Source: Rhodospirillales bacterium
Lineage (GTDB): Bacteria > Pseudomonadota > Alphaproteobacteria > Acetobacterales > Acetobacteraceae
NCBI GenBank assembly: GCA_025352665.1
Contig: JANXSM010000029.1
Location: 1 to 64,000, forward strand
Reading direction: 5' to 3'
Length of the DNA: 64,000 nucleotides
Shown: positions 1 through 8,256 of the stretch, piece by piece
How the letters are laid out: each line of letters begins with the position of its first letter
Numbering within the stretch: the stretch's first letter is position 1
Notes under the pieces: generated by a model
What the model was told of the DNA's origin: nothing
Databases searched by the model: none
Seen by the model: only the letters and a program-made list of their open reading frames with translations
Position numbers and translations under genes: made by a program

Positions 1-327
1 CCCGGCCCGCCCAAAACCACCCCCCCGGGCCAGGTCTGCCGCACGGTATTGCGCATTCGCTGGCAGGGTCATGCTGCCACGATTGGCCCACACCAGCAGC
101 GTATTGCAGTGAAGCGTCGAAGCAACGGCGGGTCCGGTGAGGTAGATGAGGTCGCTGCGGTTGGGCGCTTTGGTGTTGGACGGCAGCGAGCCAATGCCGA
201 TCCAGATCATGCCGTGCTGTATGGCCAGCGCGACCTTGAATTGGATGGTGTTGCCTCTGTCGCCGGTGATGCTCACCGAACTGGTGGAGCCCACGGCTTC
301 GAGCTGGTGTTGACCACGCGTTTGAAC
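1..327 (-). pseudogene. Flavodoxin-family (FMN reductase-like) gene fragment, runs off the window start
   Basis: The minus strand can be read open from about 327 down to the window edge. It includes a segment with the look of WrbA-like flavodoxin proteins: GDRGNTIQFKVALAIQHG, then MIWIGIGSLPSN. The N-terminal half of such a protein (the FMN-phosphate loop) is missing upstream. No start codon with a ribosome-binding site precedes the fragment, and the reading after the GSLPSN segment loses resemblance to the family. I read it as a decayed remnant. The assignment rests on my recollection of the motif, so it is tentative. Confidence 0.4.
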
Positions 328-329
328 TG

Positions 330-530
330 TCAGGATGCGCAGCCCGCAGAGGTAAGCAACCGAAAGACCATGGCCGCCGCTGCGGCCAGTTCGGCCCAGT
401 CGGCCTTGATGATCTGGCCGTCCGCGACAATGGACATGAGGATGGTCGCGGCGCTGGCGCCAGCCGCTATGGCTTCTGTCGGTTCGCGGGTGAGGCCATC
501 GCCCGAATGAAACAGCTCGGCGATCGTCGG
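330..530 (-). pseudogene. Short decayed reading frame of unknown origin
   Basis: A minus-strand frame runs from about 530 to a TGA at 330-332. It encodes a hydrophobic, alanine-rich peptide (for example TEAIAAGASAATILMSIVAD followed by GQIIKADWAELAAAAA). No convincing start codon is present. A second plausible coding frame occurs just upstream and is shifted by one base, which suggests a frameshifted remnant. It lies where grpE often follows hrcA, but nothing in it resembles GrpE. I do not recognise the family. Confidence 0.25.
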
Positions 531-620
531 AATTAGGTATTTTGAGGTCGTTGGTTATTTGACGATAGAGGGCATCAAACTGGGTTTGAAAAGATCACTC
601 GTCGCACTGTCGCGCGGTGG

Positions 621-1742
621 TCACCCGAGCAGCCGCCCCAGCACGCGAGCTGTATAATCCACCACGGGAATGATGCGGCCATAGTTGATCCGCGTCGGCC
701 CGATCACCCCGATTGCCCCCACGATCCGGCCAGCGTCGTTGCGAGCGGGTGCCACCACCATGGAAACTCCGGTCGTGCCGAAAAACTCGCTTTCCGCGCC
801 GATAAAGATCCGAACGCCGTCGGAACGCTCGGCCAGATCGAGAAGTCGGATCATGGTCTCCTGAGTTTCTAGCCGCTCGAACAAGGTCTGGATGGCGGCC
901 AGCTTGTCGATCTCGGTCACATCGGACAGAAGCCGCGCTTGGCCCCGCACGATCAGCGAGCCGCCGCGCCCCTCTCCGGTCCAGGTGGCCAGCCCCGCTT
1001 CCACCACCTGGGAGGACAGTGCGTCGAGCTGGGTGCGGTTGGCGGCCATCTCATCGGCAACGATGCGGCGCAGCTCCGCGAGCGGACGCCCGGCCAGCCG
1101 GGCGTTGAGGTAGTTGCCCGCCTGCTGCAGCGCCGAGGGCGGCACGCCGGGCGGGATTTCGATGACGCGGTTTTCGACATGCCCGTCGCCGGCCACCAGC
1201 ACCACCAGGGCCCGGCCGGAGCCGAGCGGAACGAATTCGATATGCCGCAAGGCGCCGTCCGATTTCGGCGCGAGTACCAGCCCGGCCGCGGCCGACAGGC
1301 CGGACAGCATCACCGACGCCTCAGCCAGCGTGTCCTCCAGCGAACGCCCGGCGGCATGAACCGCGGTACTGATCGCCTCGCGGTCCTCGTCGCCGAGCTC
1401 GCCGAACTGCAGCAGACCGTCCACGAACAGCCGCAGCCCCAGTTCGGTCGGCAGCCGCCCCGCCGAGATGTGGGGGGAGAACAGCAGGCCGGCGTCGGTG
1501 AGATCGGCCATGACGTTGCGGATCGTCGCCGGACTGAGCGAGATTGGCAGCCGGCGGGACAACGTGCGGCTGCCCATCGGCTCACCGGTTGCGACATACT
1601 GTTCGACGATTTCGCGCAGCACGGCCGCGGCACGAACATCAAGCGTTCGCGCATCCAGGAGACGAGCGTCAAATCCGGGAGGCGGGCGGCCGGCGGAGGG
1701 GGGCACCGGATGATCCATGATGGGTAGTGTTGCAGTTCTCAT
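621..1742 (-). CDS. hrcA: Heat-inducible transcription repressor HrcA
   Basis: This is the repressor of class I heat-shock genes, which binds CIRCE operators and is kept active by GroEL. The product is about 373 aa from the ATG at 1740-1742. It has the N-terminal winged helix typical of HrcA (residues about 35-95, with the stretches VGxR-like EPMGSRTLSRR and SPATIRNVMADL) and a C-terminal GAF-like domain ending in GPTRINYGRIIPVVDY. An upstream TTG at 1772 would overlap the preceding gene's stop, and an ATG at 1718 is also possible. The family usually runs to 340-360 aa, so the first 25-30 residues are uncertain. No CIRCE palindrome (TTAGCACTC-N9-GAGTGCTAA) was seen in the window, so its targets lie elsewhere. 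Confidence 0.93.
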   Translation of the reverse strand: MRTATLPIMDHPVPPSAGRPPPGFDARLLDARTLDVRAAAVLREIVEQYVATGEPMGSRTLSRRLPISLSPATIRNVMADLTDAGLLFSPHISAGRLPTELGLRLFVDGLLQFGELGDEDREAISTAVHAAGRSLEDTLAEASVMLSGLSAAAGLVLAPKSDGALRHIEFVPLGSGRALVVLVAGDGHVENRVIEIPPGVPPSALQQAGNYLNARLAGRPLAELRRIVADEMAANRTQLDALSSQVVEAGLATWTGEGRGGSLIVRGQARLLSDVTEIDKLAAIQTLFERLETQETMIRLLDLAERSDGVRIFIGAESEFFGTTGVSMVVAPARNDAGRIVGAIGVIGPTRINYGRIIPVVDYTARVLGRLLG

Positions 1743-1768
1743 CCGAGTTGGGAAATGTTGATGACCCG

Positions 1769-2737
1769 TCAATCGTGCAGAATTGCTTCCACGATTTCCT
1801 GGACATCCAGCGCCTCGTGCAGCGTGGCGAGCGGGTGCGGTCGCCCGGCATGCATCGCAGCCACCGCCTCCAGCTGTCGCTTCAGCACAAGTGGCCGCAT
1901 CCGCTCGTTCGGCAAGGCGTTCGGATCGCCATGAAATTTGCCGTCGTCGCCCTGGCGTTCCGCAAACGCCCAGTCACGCAGCCGGATCGCGCCATGATCG
2001 CAGCGCAGGGTCCACGCGTTGTGGTCGTCCTTCGGCGTGTTACCGACATTTCCTGTCAGGTTGACCGGAATTGAGCCGGCCGTAAGCCTTGCGCGTATAT
2101 CGAACTCGCTGCCACCGGTGCTGAAATTCCCTGGCGGGAACTGCACCAGTCGCTCCTGCATTGCCAATGGGCCAAGCAGACGGCGCGAGAGGAACAGGAA
2201 GTGCGACACTACCTCTCGCGTGAACCCGCCTTCGGCGCGCCGGTCGAGCCAGCCTGCTGCATCCGCCTGCCACGGCCGCGGCCACACGCGAAAAGCGACG
2301 TCGATAGTCAAGGTTCGCGGCGTGCCGATCTCGGGCAGCCATTCCACCAGCTGGGCGACGGCAAACGAGGAAGCGAACGGAAAGTTCACCGCAGCGCGCG
2401 CGCCCACCGCTCCAGCCACGAATGCGCGGGCCGCCGACAGGTCGACGGCGAGTGGCTTTTCGCAGAACACCGATCGGCCCGCCGCCAGCGCCTGGCCGGC
2501 ATGGCCGAGATGGCTGGCCGGCGGAGAGGCAACATAGACGCAATCCGCCGCAGCGATCAGCGCCTCCGCCGAGCCTGCCTGGGCAATCTCAGGCAAATCG
2601 GTCGCGATCCGCGCCAGGGCCGCCGCATTGGGATCCCAGATGCCCGACACGCGCACACTGTCTCGCGCGTGTTCAAGCGCGGCCCGCGCCAGACGCTCGC
2701 CCATGATGCCGGCGCCGATGATGCCCAGATTGATCAT
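1769..2737 (-). CDS. Gfo/Idh/MocA-family NAD(P)-dependent oxidoreductase
   Basis: A 322-aa protein with an N-terminal Rossmann fold ([10 protein letters not shown], residues 5-14) and the family signature EKPLAVD near residue 93. These features are typical of glucose-fructose oxidoreductase, inositol dehydrogenase and related sugar dehydrogenases. The substrate cannot be read from sequence. The start is the ATG at 2735-2737, preceded by a strong GGAGGGA site. It is divergent from rph, and its stop lies 26 nt upstream of the preferred hrcA start, so the two minus-strand genes may be cotranscribed. Confidence 0.85.
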   Translation of the reverse strand: MINLGIIGAGIMGERLARAALEHARDSVRVSGIWDPNAAALARIATDLPEIAQAGSAEALIAAADCVYVASPPASHLGHAGQALAAGRSVFCEKPLAVDLSAARAFVAGAVGARAAVNFPFASSFAVAQLVEWLPEIGTPRTLTIDVAFRVWPRPWQADAAGWLDRRAEGGFTREVVSHFLFLSRRLLGPLAMQERLVQFPPGNFSTGGSEFDIRARLTAGSIPVNLTGNVGNTPKDDHNAWTLRCDHGAIRLRDWAFAERQGDDGKFHGDPNALPNERMRPLVLKRQLEAVAAMHAGRPHPLATLHEALDVQEIVEAILHD

Positions 2738-2821
2738 AAGTCCCTCCAGATCATCCCAGACTTGCGCAAGATCCGTCGGACCGCCATAGGCCGGGATCGC
2801 CAAGTCAAGGAACCATCCATC

Positions 2822-3538
2822 ATGCGCCCTTCCGGCCGCACGCCAATCGAATTGCGTAAATTGTCCATCGAGCCGGGCTTCTCCCATCACGCCGAAGGCA
2901 GCGTGATCATCCGTATGGGAGGCACCGAGGTGCTGTGCACAGCCTCCGTCGAAAGCCGCGTGCCGCCTTTCCTCAAGGGCAAGGGCAGCGGATGGGTCAC
3001 CGCCGAATACGGTATGCTGCCCCGCGCCACCCACACCCGCGGCGACCGTGAGGCGGCGCGCGGCAAGCAATCCGGCCGCACCCAGGAGATCCAGCGCCTG
3101 ATCGGCCGCAGCCTGCGTGCGGTGACCGACCTTAAGGCGATGGGCGAAATGTCCATCACCCTCGATTGCGACGTGCTGAACGCTGATGGCGGCACCCGCT
3201 GCGCCTCCATCACCGGCGCCTGGGTGGCGCTCAACCTCGCCTTCCGTCACCTCATCAAGATGAACGTCATGAAGGAGATCCCGCTGATCGGCCAGGTCGC
3301 CGCGGTATCCTGTGGGCTCTATGAAGGCAGTGCCGTGCTCGATCTCGATTACGCCGAAGATAGCAACGCCGAGGCCGACGCCAATTTCGTGCTGACCGCC
3401 GAGGGCGGAATCGTGGAAATCCAGGCGACTGCCGAAAAGACCGCATTCTTGCCCGCGCAGTTCGAAGCATTGATGGAACTCGCCGGCATCGGCACCGCCC
3501 AGCTGCACGCAGCCCAGCTGATAGCTGTTGGCAAATGA
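2822..3538 (+). CDS. rph: Ribonuclease PH
   Basis: A 238-aa phosphorolytic 3'-5' exoribonuclease that trims tRNA 3' ends. The sequence is full length and canonical. It begins MRPSGRTP and contains [25 protein letters not shown] (phosphate and RNA binding), the RSLRAVTDL segment and [17 protein letters not shown]. The start ATG has AAGGAA 9 nt upstream. The stop overlaps the start of rdgB (ATGA), the usual alphaproteobacterial coupling of these two genes. Confidence 0.97.
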   Translation: MRPSGRTPIELRKLSIEPGFSHHAEGSVIIRMGGTEVLCTASVESRVPPFLKGKGSGWVTAEYGMLPRATHTRGDREAARGKQSGRTQEIQRLIGRSLRAVTDLKAMGEMSITLDCDVLNADGGTRCASITGAWVALNLAFRHLIKMNVMKEIPLIGQVAAVSCGLYEGSAVLDLDYAEDSNAEADANFVLTAEGGIVEIQATAEKTAFLPAQFEALMELAGIGTAQLHAAQLIAVGK

Positions 3539-4140
3539 GTCTGGTGCGCCTGCAGCGAGGCGAGCGCCTCGTGCTGGCAACCCACAACACGGGTAAGCTG
3601 CGCGAAATCGTGATGCTGCTGGCGCCCCACGGGATCGAGGTCGTCTCCGCCGGCGACCTCGGCCTGCCCGAGCCCGACGAAACCGCCCCGGACTTTCTCG
3701 GTAACGCCCGCATCAAGGCCCTCGCCGCAGCCGCGGCCGCGGGCCTTCCCGCCTTGGCCGACGATAGCGGCTTCTGCGTTGCGGCCCTGGCCGGCGTTCC
3801 CGGCGTGCACTCCGCACGCTGGGCGGGGCCGGCCAAGGATTTCACCGCCGCCATGGCCCGCGTGAACCACGCGATGGGCGATGCCACGGACCGGCGCGCG
3901 TGGTTCACCAGCGTGCTATGTTTGGCAAATCCAGGTGGCGAGACAGCGAGTTTCCTCGGCCGAGTCGAGGGCCATACGGTCTGGCCGCCGCGCGGCCACG
4001 CAGGCTTTGGCTACGACCCACTGTTCCAGCCCGCGGGCGCCATGCGGACCTACGGCGAGATGACGTCGATCGAAAAAACCACCACCAGCCATCGCGCCCG
4101 CGCGTTCGAGGCGTTTCTCGCCGCAATGATGCCTGCATGA
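3535..4140 (+). CDS. rdgB: RdgB/HAM1-family non-canonical purine NTP pyrophosphatase
   Basis: A 201-aa house-cleaning enzyme that hydrolyses ITP, dITP and XTP to the monophosphates, keeping deaminated purines out of nucleic acid. Diagnostic motifs are [11 protein letters not shown] near the N-terminus (nucleotide binding), ADDSGF (catalytic and metal binding), the [10 protein letters not shown] loop, GFGYDPLF and the C-terminal [10 protein letters not shown]. It overlaps rph by 4 nt and opgC by 4 nt, so translation along this operon is probably coupled. Confidence 0.96.
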   Translation: MSLVRLQRGERLVLATHNTGKLREIVMLLAPHGIEVVSAGDLGLPEPDETAPDFLGNARIKALAAAAAAGLPALADDSGFCVAALAGVPGVHSARWAGPAKDFTAAMARVNHAMGDATDRRAWFTSVLCLANPGGETASFLGRVEGHTVWPPRGHAGFGYDPLFQPAGAMRTYGEMTSIEKTTTSHRARAFEAFLAAMMPA

Positions 4141-5318
4141 ACCGAGGAACAAGGTCCGCAGAGAGCGGTGCGACCGCTGCCGCGGCAATCGGGGCAGGGC
4201 GCGACTATCGGCTGGATTTCTTCCGCGGCATGGCACTGTTATTCATCTTCATCGACCACATCCCCGACAACATCTACGCCGCATTCACGCTGCAAAGCTT
4301 CGCAATGAACGATTCGGCAGAGGTGTTCATTTTCATCTCTGGCTACACCGCAGCCCTGGTATATTCTCGCTCTGTCAAGAAATTCGGCATGATCATCGGC
4401 TCCGCCCGCATTTGGCGCCGCGCCTGGCAGCTGTACGTGGCCCATCTCTGCCTGTTCGTCATCTACAACGCCGAAGTTTCATACACGATGCTGCACTTCA
4501 ACAACCCGCTGTTCGCCGACGAACTGCAGGTCGGCGCCTTCCTCGACGAGCCCACCACCACCATCCTGCGTGTGCTCACACTGCAGTTCCAGCCGACCTT
4601 CCTCGACATCCTGCCACTCTACATCGTGCTGCTGCTGGTCTTTCCGCTGATCCTCCTGGCGCTGCGGCGCGGCTTGCTGGTGGCTTTAATCCCATCGCTC
4701 GCGCTGTACGCCGCTGCCCGTATCTGGGGCCTCAGCCCGCCTGGCTATCCCGACGATCGGGCCTGGACGTTCAATCCCCTCGCCTGGCAACTGCTGTTTA
4801 CCATCGGTGCCGCCTTCGGCCACGCCAACGCCTGCGGCACCAATCTGCTGCCACCACGTCGCTGGCTGCTGTGGCTGGCGGTCGCGGCCTCGCTGATCGG
4901 CCTTACAATTCGCGGCACCTGGGTGCTGCACGAGTTGAACAATCATATCCCTGGCCTGCTTTATCGAACGTTCTGGCCGGTCAACAAATCCTCGCTGCCA
5001 TTGCTGCGCCTGGTCAACACGCTGTCGCTTGCCTATCTCGTCGCCCGCTGGATGCCGCGGGACAGCCAGTTCCTGCGCCGCCGGTTGAGCTGGGTGATCG
5101 TATTATGCGGCCAAAGCTCGCTCGAGGTTTTTTGCCTCTCGATCCTGCTGTCGGTCATGGGCAATGTTGTCTACACGGTTGGGGGTGAATCTTTCCTGGT
5201 GCAAACCTGCGTGAACGCAATTGGATGTCTGGCGCTGCTGGGTTTCGGCCTGCTGCTCGCCTGGTTCGGCGGCAATGGACAGATCCCGCGTCCACCGAAG
5301 ATGGAAGTCTCTGCATGA
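4137..5318 (+). CDS. opgC: OpgC-family membrane acyltransferase
   Basis: A 393-aa polytopic inner-membrane protein with about ten hydrophobic segments. It begins with the OpgC signature DYRLDFFRGMALLFIFIDHIP, split here as DYRLDFFRGMA then LLFIFIDHIP, followed by a VFIFISGYTAALVYS segment and further helices to the C-terminus. OpgC proteins add succinyl groups to osmoregulated periplasmic glucans, so the likely role is envelope glycan modification. No glucan synthase (opgG, opgH or cgs) lies in the window. The start ATG overlaps the rdgB stop (ATGA), and the stop overlaps the next gene in the same way. Confidence 0.88.
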   Translation: MNRGTRSAESGATAAAAIGAGRDYRLDFFRGMALLFIFIDHIPDNIYAAFTLQSFAMNDSAEVFIFISGYTAALVYSRSVKKFGMIIGSARIWRRAWQLYVAHLCLFVIYNAEVSYTMLHFNNPLFADELQVGAFLDEPTTTILRVLTLQFQPTFLDILPLYIVLLLVFPLILLALRRGLLVALIPSLALYAAARIWGLSPPGYPDDRAWTFNPLAWQLLFTIGAAFGHANACGTNLLPPRRWLLWLAVAASLIGLTIRGTWVLHELNNHIPGLLYRTFWPVNKSSLPLLRLVNTLSLAYLVARWMPRDSQFLRRRLSWVIVLCGQSSLEVFCLSILLSVMGNVVYTVGGESFLVQTCVNAIGCLALLGFGLLLAWFGGNGQIPRPPKMEVSA

Positions 5319-6043
5319 AGTGCCTCACCATCCTGTTGATCGCACTGCTACTAACGGCCCAGCCGGCCCTGGCCGATCCGCCGTCCTGCCAATTTCCGGA
5401 CGATCTCGCCTTGACGGGCATGGACCTGCCAAGCACCAAGGCCGCCATTGGCGCTCACCAGCCAGTCACGATCCTTACCATCGGCGGCTCATCCACCAAC
5501 GGCATCGCCGCCCGCGGCGCAATCCACACCTATCCTTATCGCCTGTCCGAGCATTTGCAGGCGCTGCTGCCGGGGGCCGCCATCACCGTTGTCAACCGTG
5601 GCCTTGCAGGCGGTTCCACCCGCGCGCGGGTCGACCGGCTGGCGCAGGACATTGCCGACACCAAACCCAGCCTGGTGATCTGGGCCCCAGGTTCCACCGA
5701 GGCCGGGCTGTCCGAGGATGCCGACAATTTCGCGAACAGCCTGCGTGAAGGTGTTGCGCGCATCCGCGCCGCGCGGGCCGATCTCATCATGATCGACCTG
5801 CAATATGCGCCCAGCATCGCCCGCGTGGTCGATCTCGGCCTTTACAACAACGCCATCGCAGGGGTTGCCGACAGCGAAGGGGTGCCACTGCTTCACCGCA
5901 GCGAACTGATGCGTCGATGGAACGACAGCGGCGTGTTCAACCTCGACGCCACACCCCCACGCGACCGGTTGCCCACCATCCGCCGCCTGTTCGACTGCCT
6001 CGCGGCCGGGCTTGCTGAGGGCATTGCCGCCGCGGTTAAATGA
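5315..6043 (+). CDS. Secreted SGNH/GDSL-hydrolase-fold protein with degenerate catalytic blocks
   Basis: A 242-aa protein with a clear signal peptide (MKCLTILLIALLLTAQPALA). The SGNH fold is recognised from block I (ILTIGGSSTNG, nucleophile serine in GGSS), block II (VNRGLAGG) and a helical region with the family's IDLQYAP. Block III, usually GTNA-like, reads GSTEA, so the oxyanion-hole Asn is missing. The block V DxxH motif expected near LDATPPRDRLP has no histidine. It may have reduced or altered activity. It is translationally coupled to opgC and to the next esterase gene by ATGA overlaps, which suggests a periplasmic acyl-group function on the same glycan. Confidence 0.78.
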   Translation: MKCLTILLIALLLTAQPALADPPSCQFPDDLALTGMDLPSTKAAIGAHQPVTILTIGGSSTNGIAARGAIHTYPYRLSEHLQALLPGAAITVVNRGLAGGSTRARVDRLAQDIADTKPSLVIWAPGSTEAGLSEDADNFANSLREGVARIRAARADLIMIDLQYAPSIARVVDLGLYNNAIAGVADSEGVPLLHRSELMRRWNDSGVFNLDATPPRDRLPTIRRLFDCLAAGLAEGIAAAVK

Positions 6044-6888
6044 TCAGGTTACTTCTCCTGTTGCTCGTCTTGAGTCTGCCTGCCCAGGCCGGCCAGGTGG
6101 CGCCGCTCGCGTTCGACTCGCCCACCCTCGGCCGCTCCTGGCCCAGCCTCGTCTATCTGCCAGACGGCTACGGCGAGAACCACGACCGCTACCCCGTGGT
6201 GTTCCTGCTGCACGGCGCCAACAACGATGCCTCCGGATGGGTGAAACAGGCCCGCATTGGCGGCATGGTCGATCACCTGATCGCCACCCATCAGATCCCG
6301 CCGTGCCTGATTGTCATGCCGTCGGTCGGCAACAGCTGGTATCTCGACGGGCCGGAAAAGATCGAAACCGGCTTCATCCACGACCTCGTGCCCTGGGTCG
6401 ACAGCCATCTGCGCACCGAACCTGGCCGCTCCACCCGCATGATCGCGGGTGTTTCCATGGGCGGTTTCGGAGCACTCCGTCTGGCGTTGCACAATCCGGA
6501 CCTGTTCGCCGCTGTGGCGCTGCTGAGCCCTGCGATCTATGTGCCAGTGCCCCCCAGCGTCTCCAACGCCTGGCAGGCGCAGGTCTTTCGCACCGCCGGC
6601 AAGTTCGATCCCAAACTCTGGCAGTCGGCCAACTACCCTGCCTTGCTCGACGCGTTCGACGCCGCCCACGAGCCCATGCGCCTGTTCATCAGCGCCGGGG
6701 CGCAGGACCATTTGCAGACCAACGTCGCCGCCCGCATCCTCGCTGCCACCTGGCGCAACCGCGGCTGGCCGGCGCAGATTCACCTCGAAAACGGCGCGCA
6801 CGACTTCATTCTTTGGCGCCGCACCGTGCCGGAGGCGCTGCGCTTCCTGCTCCAGCCCGGAACGCCGGTGGCAACCAGCCGTCGCTGA
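6040..6888 (+). CDS. Secreted alpha/beta-hydrolase esterase (esterase D / feruloyl esterase type)
   Basis: A 282-aa protein with an N-terminal signal peptide ending near AQA-GQ. It has the esterase D-like core: HG-containing oxyanion strand VVFLLHGANND, nucleophile elbow GVSMGGFGALR, an Asp in SAGAQDHL and the catalytic His in ENGAHDF. This family hydrolyses short acyl esters on sugars or S-acyl compounds. Its export signal and coupling to opgC and the SGNH gene point to deacylation in the periplasm. It overlaps the preceding gene by 4 nt. hemW starts about 30 nt after its stop. Confidence 0.85.
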   Translation: MIRLLLLLLVLSLPAQAGQVAPLAFDSPTLGRSWPSLVYLPDGYGENHDRYPVVFLLHGANNDASGWVKQARIGGMVDHLIATHQIPPCLIVMPSVGNSWYLDGPEKIETGFIHDLVPWVDSHLRTEPGRSTRMIAGVSMGGFGALRLALHNPDLFAAVALLSPAIYVPVPPSVSNAWQAQVFRTAGKFDPKLWQSANYPALLDAFDAAHEPMRLFISAGAQDHLQTNVAARILAATWRNRGWPAQIHLENGAHDFILWRRTVPEALRFLLQPGTPVATSRR

Positions 6889-6919
6889 TGCGCGGGCGGT
6901 TCCCAGCAAACGCGCCTAT

Positions 6920-8077
6920 ATGAGCGGCATGGAACCCCTCGCCCTTTACATCCACTGGCCTTTTTGCCTGGCCAAATGCCCGTATTGCGACTTCAACAGC
7001 CACGTGCGCGAGCGCATCGACCAGGCCCGCTTCTTCCGCGCGCTGCGGACCGAACTGGCATGGGAAGCGGCGCGCCTCGGCCGCCGCCCGCTCGCCTCCA
7101 TCTTCTTCGGCGGCGGCACCCCCAGCCTCATGGACCCAGCCACGGTCGCCGCCCTGATCGCCGACGCCACAACACTGTTCGACCCGCTTCCCAACCTCGA
7201 AATCACCCTCGAAGCCAACCCCACGAGCGTGGAAGCCGCCCGCCTGCGCGATTTCGCCGAGGCCGGCGTCAACCGTATCTCGATTGGCGTGCAAAGCCTG
7301 AACCCGATCGACCTCGCCCGTCTCGGCCGCCAGCACACGCCCACCGAGGCCATCGCGGCATTGGAGCTCGCCCGAGCCCGCTTCCCCCGCCTGTCGTTCG
7401 ACCTGATCTACGCCCGCCCCGGCCAAACTTTGTCCGCTTGGCGCTGCGAACTTCGCCAGGCGCTGGCGCTGGCCGCCGATCATCTTTCGCTCTACCAACT
7501 CACCATCGAACCCGGTACCGCCTATGAAGCGTTGCACCGCCAGGGCCAGATCATCCTGCCCGACGACGACACCGCCGCCGCCCTCTACGACGCGACCGCC
7601 GAGGAAGCCGCAAACTTCGGTCTGCAGCCCTATGAAATCTCCAACTACGCCCAACCCGGCAGCGAAAGCCGCCACAACCTCGCCTACTGGCGCTATCACG
7701 ACTACGCGGGCATCGGCCCCGGCGCCCACGGCCGCGTCTCGCTCGGCGACACGCTGATCGCCACCCGCCGCCACCGCGCCCCCGAGCCCTGGGCGCAGCG
7801 CGTCGAAACCCAGGGCCATGGCAGCACCGCCGAGGAAATCGTGGCGCCCGAGGAACGCGGCCGCGAAATGTTGCTCATGGGCCTGCGTCTCGCGGAAGGA
7901 ATCGATGCCGCCCGGTTCGCGACGCGCACAAAAAAGTCACTAATCGATGCGATTGACCATCAGACCCTCGCTCGAGCGATCGATGCCGGATATATTACCT
8001 GGGACAACACGCGCTTGCGCGCCACGGGGGAGGGGCGCAAGCGACTCGATTCACTGCTGACTGCCCTGGTGCTTTGA
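6920..8077 (+). CDS. hemW: Radical SAM heme chaperone HemW (formerly annotated as oxygen-independent coproporphyrinogen oxidase)
   Basis: A 385-aa radical SAM protein. The [4Fe-4S] motif C16xxxC20xxC23 lies in IHWPFCLAKCPYCDF, followed by the GGGTPSL S-adenosylmethionine strand and ISIGVQSLN. The late motif RHNLAYW is characteristic of HemW rather than HemN. HemW delivers heme to membrane proteins of the respiratory chain. The ATG at 6920 is used; a second in-frame ATG lies three codons later. It closes the rph-rdgB operon. In related genomes, as I recall, hemW tends to follow rdgB directly, so the three envelope genes in between look inserted. Confidence 0.93.
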   Translation: MSGMEPLALYIHWPFCLAKCPYCDFNSHVRERIDQARFFRALRTELAWEAARLGRRPLASIFFGGGTPSLMDPATVAALIADATTLFDPLPNLEITLEANPTSVEAARLRDFAEAGVNRISIGVQSLNPIDLARLGRQHTPTEAIAALELARARFPRLSFDLIYARPGQTLSAWRCELRQALALAADHLSLYQLTIEPGTAYEALHRQGQIILPDDDTAAALYDATAEEAANFGLQPYEISNYAQPGSESRHNLAYWRYHDYAGIGPGAHGRVSLGDTLIATRRHRAPEPWAQRVETQGHGSTAEEIVAPEERGREMLLMGLRLAEGIDAARFATRTKKSLIDAIDHQTLARAIDAGYITWDNTRLRATGEGRKRLDSLLTALVL

Positions 8078-8183
8078 TACCGACCGGCCTTGATGCCGCG
8101 TTCACCGGCATCACGGCGGGCTGGTATCGCGCGCCGGGTTGGCCGGCGGCGGCGCGCCAAATGTGACTGATGCCAGACCGTCG

Positions 8184-8206
8184 TTGACACATCCTTCGTG
8201 TGTCAA
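8184..8206. promoter_or_regulatory. Perfect 8-bp inverted repeat (candidate operator) upstream of the beta-lactamase-fold gene
   Basis: TTGACACA at 8184-8191 and TGTGTCAA at 8199-8206 form a perfect inverted repeat with a 7-nt spacer. The right arm overlaps the position expected for a -35 element 17 bp upstream of a TATAAT at 8225-8230. No U-run follows, so a terminator is less likely than a repressor or activator site. Confidence 0.5.
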
Positions 8207-8224
8207 CATCAAAGATGGGGTTGG

Positions 8225-8230
8225 TATAAT
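8225..8230 (+). promoter_or_regulatory. Consensus -10 box (TATAAT)
   Basis: A perfect TATAAT lies 26 nt upstream of the ATG at 8257, placing a transcription start near 8237 and a short leader containing GAGGATGG. The matching -35 hexamer is weak and falls inside the inverted repeat at 8184-8206, which suggests factor-dependent control. Confidence 0.5.
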
Positions 8231-8256
8231 GTTCTCCTGCCGAGGATGGACCGCCA

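Noticed and set aside
939-1727. Long plus-strand open frame opposite hrcA (262 aa)
   Set aside because: It is a high-GC shadow. The minus strand encodes a canonical HrcA over the whole stretch, and the plus-strand peptide has a shadow-like composition (Arg/Gly/Gln/His-rich) with no family motif.
2201-2821. rph starting far upstream within the 445-aa open frame
   Set aside because: The upstream part is antisense to the oxidoreductase gene. MRPSGRTP is the universal RNase PH start and has AAGGAA in the right place.
2738-3580. N-terminal extension of the Gfo/Idh frame across the rph gene to give 603 aa
   Set aside because: The extension is antisense to intact rph. The true start at 2737 has a strong ribosome-binding site and begins with the Rossmann motif.
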